Shown piece by piece: positions 7,057 to 10,867 of a DNA stretch of 10,867 nt. Made by a program: the position numbers and the translations under genes. Location of the stretch: the NCBI GenBank assembly GCA_020425885.1, contig JAGQRA010000355.1, forward strand, positions 1 through 10,867. Reading direction: 5' to 3'. Each line of letters begins with the position of its first letter. The stretch's first letter is position 1. This DNA comes from Planctomycetota bacterium (GTDB lineage Bacteria > Planctomycetota > UBA1135 > UBA2386). Below the pieces are notes generated by a model that was not told where the DNA came from, made no database searches, and was given only the letters and a program-made list of their open reading frames with translations.

Positions 7057-8457
7057 ATGAAGTCAGCCCTGGCACTCGCCATCGCCGCGGCAGTTCCCGC
7101 CCTGACAGCGCAGGACAGACCAACGCCGGCCTCCGCAATGGAACTGCCGCAACTGCGCGCCGCGTTCGCCGCCGCACCGGCATGCGAGCACGCCGCGGTC
7201 ATCGCGGTGGTCCAGGGCAGCGAACCGGTGGTCCTCACCGCCGGCACCGACTCCGCCGGCAGGGACCTGACACCACTGACTCTCGTACCTCTGCTGACCC
7301 TGGCCAAGGTGCTGGCCGCCGACGCGATCCGCGTTCGGCTCGGGGACAAGATCGGCGAAGGGTCCGGCGAGAAGCTCGGCGACCGCGAACTGACCGTGCG
7401 CGAGCTGCTCGATGGCGTGCCAGTGCTGCCCGACTACTTCGTGCTCGATGGCGGCGACGATCCTGCCGACGCCGCCCTGCTGAGGAAGTGCGGCGCGTTG
7501 GCAGCGGGCGCAGCCATGGAGCCACAGGCCAGCCGGCTCGGCGCGCCCGAGTTCGTGCTGCTCGAACGGATGGCACTGGGCGGACTCGACAAGGACTGGC
7601 CGTCGATGCTGCGTACGACCTTGGCGCCACACGTATCGGGCCTCGATCCCGTAGGCGCCGACGCGCTCGGTGATCAAGAGCAAAGCACGATCCTCGCCGC
7701 CGACGACCTGGCGAAGCTTGCCAAGGCACAGCCATCACTGCTTCGGACGCTGCTGTCGCTGAGGAACATCGGCACCTGGCTGCAGTGGCGAACCCAGCAC
7801 GAGACTCCGCTGTGGACCAGTGCGCGCATGGGAGCGATGGTGTCCTCGCGCACGAAGCCCGACGAGCAGTACTGGGTCACGGGCTCGAGGGCGATGGGCA
7901 TGAACATGCTCATGCTCCAGTATCCGACCCGGCGGGCAGCCCTGCTGCGCATCGCTCCACTCGACCAACCGAAGCTCATGCACCAACTACTGGTCGCGTT
8001 CGAGGAGGATCTCTTCACGGACAGCGACGCGCCCGAGGCTTCCCGGCTGGAACGGCTGCGAGCTGCGCAGGCCGCGGCTCTGGTCGCCCGCGCTGCGAAA
8101 GGGGCGCCGGCGCCGAGCGGGCTGGACGGCACCAGCTGGTCCTCGACGCCAGCTGAAGGCAATGAAACGGTGCGGCTCGCGTTCGGCGCCACTGCCAAGG
8201 AACAATTGGTGCTGACACTCGGCGGCGAGACACTGCGGTTCTCGATGACGCGCACCGGCGCCGGGCTGCGCTCCATGCCATGGCGCCGCGGCACGGACAT
8301 GTTCTGGCTCTGGGTGCGGCCGGAGCCGGACACGGAGAAGCCGACGAAGGTCACCTGCGTGCTGATCGCGGGACGCGTCTCCGACGCGCATTCCTCGACC
8401 TTCGCCACGACGGCGGCGGTGCCGCACTGCTTCGAATTGCTGCCCGCCAAGAACTGA
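7057..8457 (+). CDS. Secreted serine beta-lactamase/PBP-like protein, apparently catalytically dead
   Basis: The product is 466 residues with a signal peptide (core about 4-17, likely cleavage after 'PALTAQ'). Residues about 45-320 follow the order of class C beta-lactamase-like hydrolases. 'RVRLGDKIG' matches the 'gkLsLdDpv' segment, 'LTVRELLDGVPVLPD' the 'tiRhLLtHtSGlp' segment, 'FVLLERMALGG' the helix after YxN, 'ILAADDLAKLAKA' the 'st.DlakL' helix, and 'YWVTGSRAMGMNMLML' the KTG/HTG strand. Aligned this way, the SxxK nucleophile motif falls on Leu74-Thr-Leu-Val77 and YxN on Leu161-Gly-Ala163, so the Ser, Lys and Tyr are absent. A C-terminal beta-rich domain (about 355-466) resembles lipocalin-like tails of the family. 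Hydrolytic activity is therefore unlikely; it may bind a peptide or glycan in the periplasm. The fold assignment rests on motif order read by eye. A terminator-like hairpin follows the gene. Confidence 0.75.
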   Translation: MKSALALAIAAAVPALTAQDRPTPASAMELPQLRAAFAAAPACEHAAVIAVVQGSEPVVLTAGTDSAGRDLTPLTLVPLLTLAKVLAADAIRVRLGDKIGEGSGEKLGDRELTVRELLDGVPVLPDYFVLDGGDDPADAALLRKCGALAAGAAMEPQASRLGAPEFVLLERMALGGLDKDWPSMLRTTLAPHVSGLDPVGADALGDQEQSTILAADDLAKLAKAQPSLLRTLLSLRNIGTWLQWRTQHETPLWTSARMGAMVSSRTKPDEQYWVTGSRAMGMNMLMLQYPTRRAALLRIAPLDQPKLMHQLLVAFEEDLFTDSDAPEASRLERLRAAQAAALVARAAKGAPAPSGLDGTSWSSTPAEGNETVRLAFGATAKEQLVLTLGGETLRFSMTRTGAGLRSMPWRRGTDMFWLWVRPEPDTEKPTKVTCVLIAGRVSDAHSSTFATTAAVPHCFELLPAKN

Positions 8458-8488
8458 TCTCTGCGGCATGGCGCGATCAAACCCCCGT

Positions 8489-8523
8489 CCGCTCGCCGCC
8501 GAGCGGTATTCTCCATTCTCTTT
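8489..8523 (+). terminator. Candidate intrinsic terminator after the beta-lactamase-like gene
   Basis: A perfect 7-bp hairpin, CCGCTCG-CCGC-CGAGCGG (8489-8506), lies 32 bp after the stop at 8457. It is followed by a pyrimidine/T-rich stretch (TATTCTCCATTCTCTTT, 8507-8523), unusually AT-rich for this window. The T-run is interrupted, so termination strength is uncertain. Confidence 0.45.
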
Positions 8524-8552
8524 GGGGAAGTGACTCCCTTGGATCAGCGACG

Positions 8553-8894
8553 ATGAGCTTTGCCTTCGACCTGCAGACGGTCCTGACCTTGGTAGCGGGA
8601 CTGATCCTGGCAGCGGTCTTCGCCCGTGGTCTTCGACCTCGGGGTCTGCTTGCGGTTGCGCTCACGACCTTGCCCGTGTTCGGCGTAGTCCTTACGCAGC
8701 TCCTCTGTTGAGGGCATCCGCTTTCCCGGCTCGGTCCGAGCACGGTCCTGCTGAGCGCTCCGTTCACGCTGTTCTACGCAACGAGGTGTCTTCGCGACGC
8801 GCCCGAGCGAACGGCCGCGGTGACGGCTTTCGTGTTGGCCGGCCTCGAGGCGGCGTGGGTCGCATGGAAGTTGGGGAGGTACTTCTTCCTGTGA
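8553..8894 (+). pseudogene. Small four-TM membrane protein interrupted by an in-frame TGA
   Basis: ATG 8553 opens a frame encoding 52 residues, to a TGA at 8709-8711. The same frame then continues for 60 more sense codons to a TGA at 8892-8894. Read through, it makes a coherent 113-position membrane protein with helices near 8-25, 30-51, 62-80 and 86-106. The second half ('STVLLSAPFTLFYATRCL', 'TAFVLAGLEAAWVAWKLG') has the composition of a real membrane protein and no ATG, GTG or TTG until about position 90, so it cannot easily be a separate gene. The likeliest explanations are a nonsense mutation or a sequencing error. Recoding of UGA (selenocysteine after Cys52) is a less likely alternative, although a SECIS-like hairpin follows. 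A short 52-residue two-TM protein could also be made. I recognise no family. It heads a run of three small membrane-protein genes on the same strand. Confidence 0.5.
8729..8741 (+). other. SECIS-like hairpin downstream of the in-frame TGA
   Basis: GCTCG-GTC-CGAGC is a perfect 5-bp stem (8729-8733 with 8737-8741). Alternatively it is a 4-bp stem with a GGTCC loop, so GGUC sits at the apex. It begins 17 nt after the TGA at 8709-8711, with the GGUC 21 nt after it. Bacterial SECIS elements such as that of E. coli fdhF have an apical GGUC at a similar distance. Such small hairpins are common by chance in GC-rich DNA. Confidence 0.15.
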
Positions 8895-8967
8895 CCTGGC
8901 CTGGCCGACACTCGCCGGAGGGTGAGCCGGTCGACCGGGGCGAGGTGCTCGAGACGCGACAGCGACC

Positions 8968-9315
8968 ATGACCACGAAGCCCATCTCGATCCTCGTCCTG
9001 GCGGCGGAGGCTGCAGTCGCGGCCTACCTCATGTTCATGGCGTGGTTGCTGTCCGCCTGGATGGTCGACGATTCCGTCGCGTTGCAGATGACCGAGGCGG
9101 ACTGGTGGCTGGTCGGTGCGCGCCGCTTCGGTGTCGCCTGCGTGGTTGCGATCGTCTACGCGGGAATCGTGCACCTCACCAACCGGCGCTGGGTGGCTCC
9201 CTGTTTCGGCTCGAGCCGCTTCGTCGCGCTGGTGCCAGCGATGCTCGGTGGAGCCGTGGCTGCAGCGGCAGCGATCGGCGCGGTGACCTTCGTGGCAACC
9301 AAACCCTACATGTAG
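8968..9315 (+). CDS. Three-TM membrane protein of unknown function
   Basis: The product is 115 residues with membrane helices at about 7-32, 53-72 and 85-109, and a short polar N-terminus. An acidic, Trp-containing loop ('VDDSVALQMTEADWWLVGARR', split around residues 33-53) connects helices 1 and 2, and a basic loop with 'TNRRWVAPCFGSSR' connects 2 and 3. ATG 8968 begins right at the hydrophobic segment and is the natural start. I recognise no family. It follows the TGA-split membrane gene by 73 bp and precedes another membrane gene on the same strand, so the three could be one transcription unit, but nothing in the sequence says what they do. Confidence 0.6.
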   Translation: MTTKPISILVLAAEAAVAAYLMFMAWLLSAWMVDDSVALQMTEADWWLVGARRFGVACVVAIVYAGIVHLTNRRWVAPCFGSSRFVALVPAMLGGAVAAAAAIGAVTFVATKPYM

Positions 9316-9383
9316 CACTCGGCATGGGGTACCTTGGCGCCAGCGCGCTCGCATCTGAGCGTCAGAGCGCTGGGCCAACACGC

Positions 9384-9836
9384 ATGACTGGTCAGGCACG
9401 GAAGACAAGAGCAACGATCGTCGGCAGAGGATGGATCGTCATCAGTGTCGTCGGCATGGTCGCCGGCTGCCTCCTGGGCCTGGGAATGACCGGGGGCCAT
9501 GCGCACGTCGGTTGGCCGGCCTTGGCAGGGCTCTGCCTGGGCGCCGCCTGCTCCCTCGTGCTACCGACGCGGCGAGGCCTGGCCGCAGCGTGCATGAGCA
9601 TCGTCGCCGTGGCTGCAGCGGTGGCGACGATCGCATCCGTTCAGCATCAGCATGGTCGGTGGCCGATCGCCGACGCCGTCAGGATCGCGCAGTACGGCAC
9701 GACCACGCAGGCCATCGTGCGGCTCGCGCTCATGTTGGGAGTCTTCATCGGCACCCCGTGCCTGATCGCGGCGGCCCTCGTCGCCGTGCCGAAACGACCG
9801 CAGCGGTCACACCCGCCACACCCCAGCAGTCGATAG
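9384..9836 (+). CDS. Four-TM membrane protein of unknown function
   Basis: The product is 150 residues with helices at about 16-36, 44-62, 65-86 and 110-135. The N-terminus is basic ('MTGQARKTRATIVGRG') and the C-terminal tail is Pro/Ser/His-rich ('KRPQRSHPPHPSSR'). A His-rich loop, 'SVQHQHGRWPIADAVR', lies between helices 3 and 4, and 'TGGHAHVGW' sits at the start of helix 2. ATG 9384 was preferred because the preceding 20 codons are polar; ATG 9324 is an in-frame alternative only 8 nt after the previous stop, which would give 170 residues. No family is recognised. The gene ends 56 bp from the stop of the converging minus-strand gene. Confidence 0.6.
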   Translation: MTGQARKTRATIVGRGWIVISVVGMVAGCLLGLGMTGGHAHVGWPALAGLCLGAACSLVLPTRRGLAAACMSIVAVAAAVATIASVQHQHGRWPIADAVRIAQYGTTTQAIVRLALMLGVFIGTPCLIAAALVAVPKRPQRSHPPHPSSR

Positions 9837-9845
9837 CAGTTTCGA

Positions 9846-9863
9846 GCCGAGCGCCGGTTCGGC
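9846..9863. terminator. Possible terminator hairpin between convergent genes
   Basis: GCCGAGC-GCCG-GTTCGGC forms a 7-bp stem with one G-T pair in the 56-bp gap between two converging genes. There is no T-run on either side, so it is supported mainly by its position. It may act weakly in both directions or be a chance structure. Confidence 0.28.
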
Positions 9864-9892
9864 CTGGGGACTTCGAATCGAGCGGAACGTTG

Positions 9893-10867
9893 CTACTGAA
9901 TCGGCCGTACGACGCGGAGCCCGACGTTGTCGTACTTGGCGTCCTTGTCGATTGGAACGCGGGCGGCGCTGCGGGCGTCTTCGACCGCCTTGAAGTAGCT
10001 GCCGCCACGCTGAATGGCACGCGGCGTCGGCTCGCCGAGGATCAGCCCGTCGCCCGGAGCGTGCCGGACGTCGCGATAGCCGTTCGTGTTCGGACCCCGC
10101 GTCAGCTCGGCGATGTTGCCGTGCATGTCGTAGAGACCGAACGCGTTGGGCTCGTAGCGCCCGACCGCGGTGTGAACTGAGAATCCATCCTCGTACTGCG
10201 GCCAGAGCCCGGCATCCGGGATGTTGTGACTCGCGGCGTTGAAGCGGCCGACCCCGTCACGTAGCAGCGACGCCCGATCGTCGCCGAAGTACCACAGAGT
10301 GCCGGTCCCTGCCCGGCATGCGTACTCCCACTGTGCTTCGGTCGGAAGGTGCAGACCGCAGCGGGGCAGGAGTTCGGAAACCTCGTTCCAGGATACGGTC
10401 TCTACGGGCTTCGCCTTGGACCGTGCCGACGTGTACTTGCTCGGGTTGAAGCGAAACAGCCGTTCGAACTGCCCCTGAGTGAGCTCGTACTTGCCGATGA
10501 AGAACGGGGCCAGCTCGACATCGTGCGCCGGAACCTCGTTGTCGTACACCCGGGGCCCGGCGTCGCTGCCGATGCGGGCGGTCCCCCCAGGCACCAACAC
10601 CAGCACGACACCGAAATCCTGTTCGCGGACCAGCCAGCCATCCTCGTTGCGCACCGGCTCGCTGCCGGTGCGAGGCAACCAGAACTCCTCCAGCTTCGAA
10701 ATCGGATCGGGGCCGATCGGAACGAGGCCGAGCTGCGGTTTCAGTTCGAGACCGTGGTATTTCGGATGGCTGCGAACGGAGGCTGCGACCCGGCGCCAGT
10801 CGTCGCCGTGGCTCGCAATCGTCTCCTTCTCGACGCGCCGGGACCAGTCGAGGGAATCGTGCGCGCG
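9893..10867 (-). CDS. FGE/SUMF1-like domain protein, C-terminal part (gene runs off the right edge), probably a kinase fusion
   Basis: The frame is open from the window edge to a TAG at 9893-9895, giving 324 residues of the C-terminal end. The TTG at 10678 is not a plausible start because coding-quality sequence continues upstream. Residues 1-83 contain a linker with 'PQLGLVPIGPDP' and 'GWLVREQDFGVVLVLVPGG'. Residues about 84-324 are a formylglycine-generating-enzyme (SUMF1) fold, with 'LPTEAQWEYACRAGT' (174-188), 'FGLYDMHGNIAEL' (243-255), 'QRGGSY' (286-291) and 'VGLRVVRP' (315-322). In active FGE the two catalytic cysteines sit in a 'CxxxxCAAR' motif; here the matching 'VEDARSAAR' has Val295 and Ser300, so it should not oxidise sulfatases. 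Planctomycetes often carry this linker and domain behind a Ser/Thr kinase, sometimes with TPRs, and a ligand-binding or sensory role fits. The N-terminal part is outside the window, so the kinase is inferred. Confidence 0.87.
   Translation of the reverse strand, partial: RAHDSLDWSRRVEKETIASHGDDWRRVAASVRSHPKYHGLELKPQLGLVPIGPDPISKLEEFWLPRTGSEPVRNEDGWLVREQDFGVVLVLVPGGTARIGSDAGPRVYDNEVPAHDVELAPFFIGKYELTQGQFERLFRFNPSKYTSARSKAKPVETVSWNEVSELLPRCGLHLPTEAQWEYACRAGTGTLWYFGDDRASLLRDGVGRFNAASHNIPDAGLWPQYEDGFSVHTAVGRYEPNAFGLYDMHGNIAELTRGPNTNGYRDVRHAPGDGLILGEPTPRAIQRGGSYFKAVEDARSAARVPIDKDAKYDNVGLRVVRPIQ

Noticed and set aside
7674..8516. A 280-codon minus-strand frame opposite the beta-lactamase-like gene
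   Set aside because: It is Ser/Arg/Ala-rich with no recognisable motif, and the opposite strand carries a signal peptide and family landmarks.
8708..8971. An 87-codon plus-strand frame covering the second half of the split membrane gene
   Set aside because: It is Arg/Gly-rich and low in hydrophobic segments, whereas the other frame continues the membrane protein cleanly. It looks like a shadow.

Overview
The window is GC-rich bacterial DNA that most resembles a planctomycete (Planctomycetota). Two protein signatures support this. One is a secreted beta-propeller-like protein ending in a 'YGSGC...LSNA' C-terminal module that I associate with planctomycete secretomes. The other, at the right edge, is a formylglycine-generating-enzyme-like (SUMF1) domain behind a short 'LGLVPIGPDP' linker, as in planctomycete kinase fusions. 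Clear Shine-Dalgarno sequences are scarce, so start codons were chosen from signal peptides, domain starts and spacing.

Layout. On the minus strand, 1-2191 is the N-terminal 730 residues of a very large DUF4011-type superfamily 1 helicase, cut by the window edge just after its Walker A motif. 2275-4659 (minus) is a complete secreted GH95-family alpha-L-fucosidase-like enzyme. A divergent spacer (4660-4823) leads into plus-strand genes: a small two-TM SLATT-like protein (4824-5219) and a 63-residue single-TM protein (5281-5472), both in DNA visibly less GC-rich than the helicase. Next come the secreted propeller-like protein (5755-6906) and a secreted protein with a serine beta-lactamase/PBP-like fold but without its catalytic residues (7057-8457). 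Then there are three small polytopic membrane proteins. The first (8553-8894) is split by an in-frame TGA, and the other two are 8968-9315 and 9384-9836. The minus-strand SUMF1-domain protein (9893-10867) runs off the right edge and converges on them.

The genes do not form one obvious pathway. The helicase belongs to a family linked to antiphage defence and the SLATT-like protein resembles 2TM effectors of nucleotide-signalling defence systems, but the GH95 gene separates them and no nucleotide cyclase or sensor is visible. The most distinctive points are the in-frame TGA with a SECIS-like hairpin behind it, two apparent pseudoenzymes (beta-lactamase-like and FGE-like), the transglutaminase-like Cys/His motif in the N-terminus of the DUF4011 helicase, and the low-GC pocket with the SLATT-like gene. 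I found no rRNA, tRNA, CRISPR array, transposase or integrase. No gene-free stretch exceeds 300 bases; the longest is 5473-5754, where I see no convincing gene.
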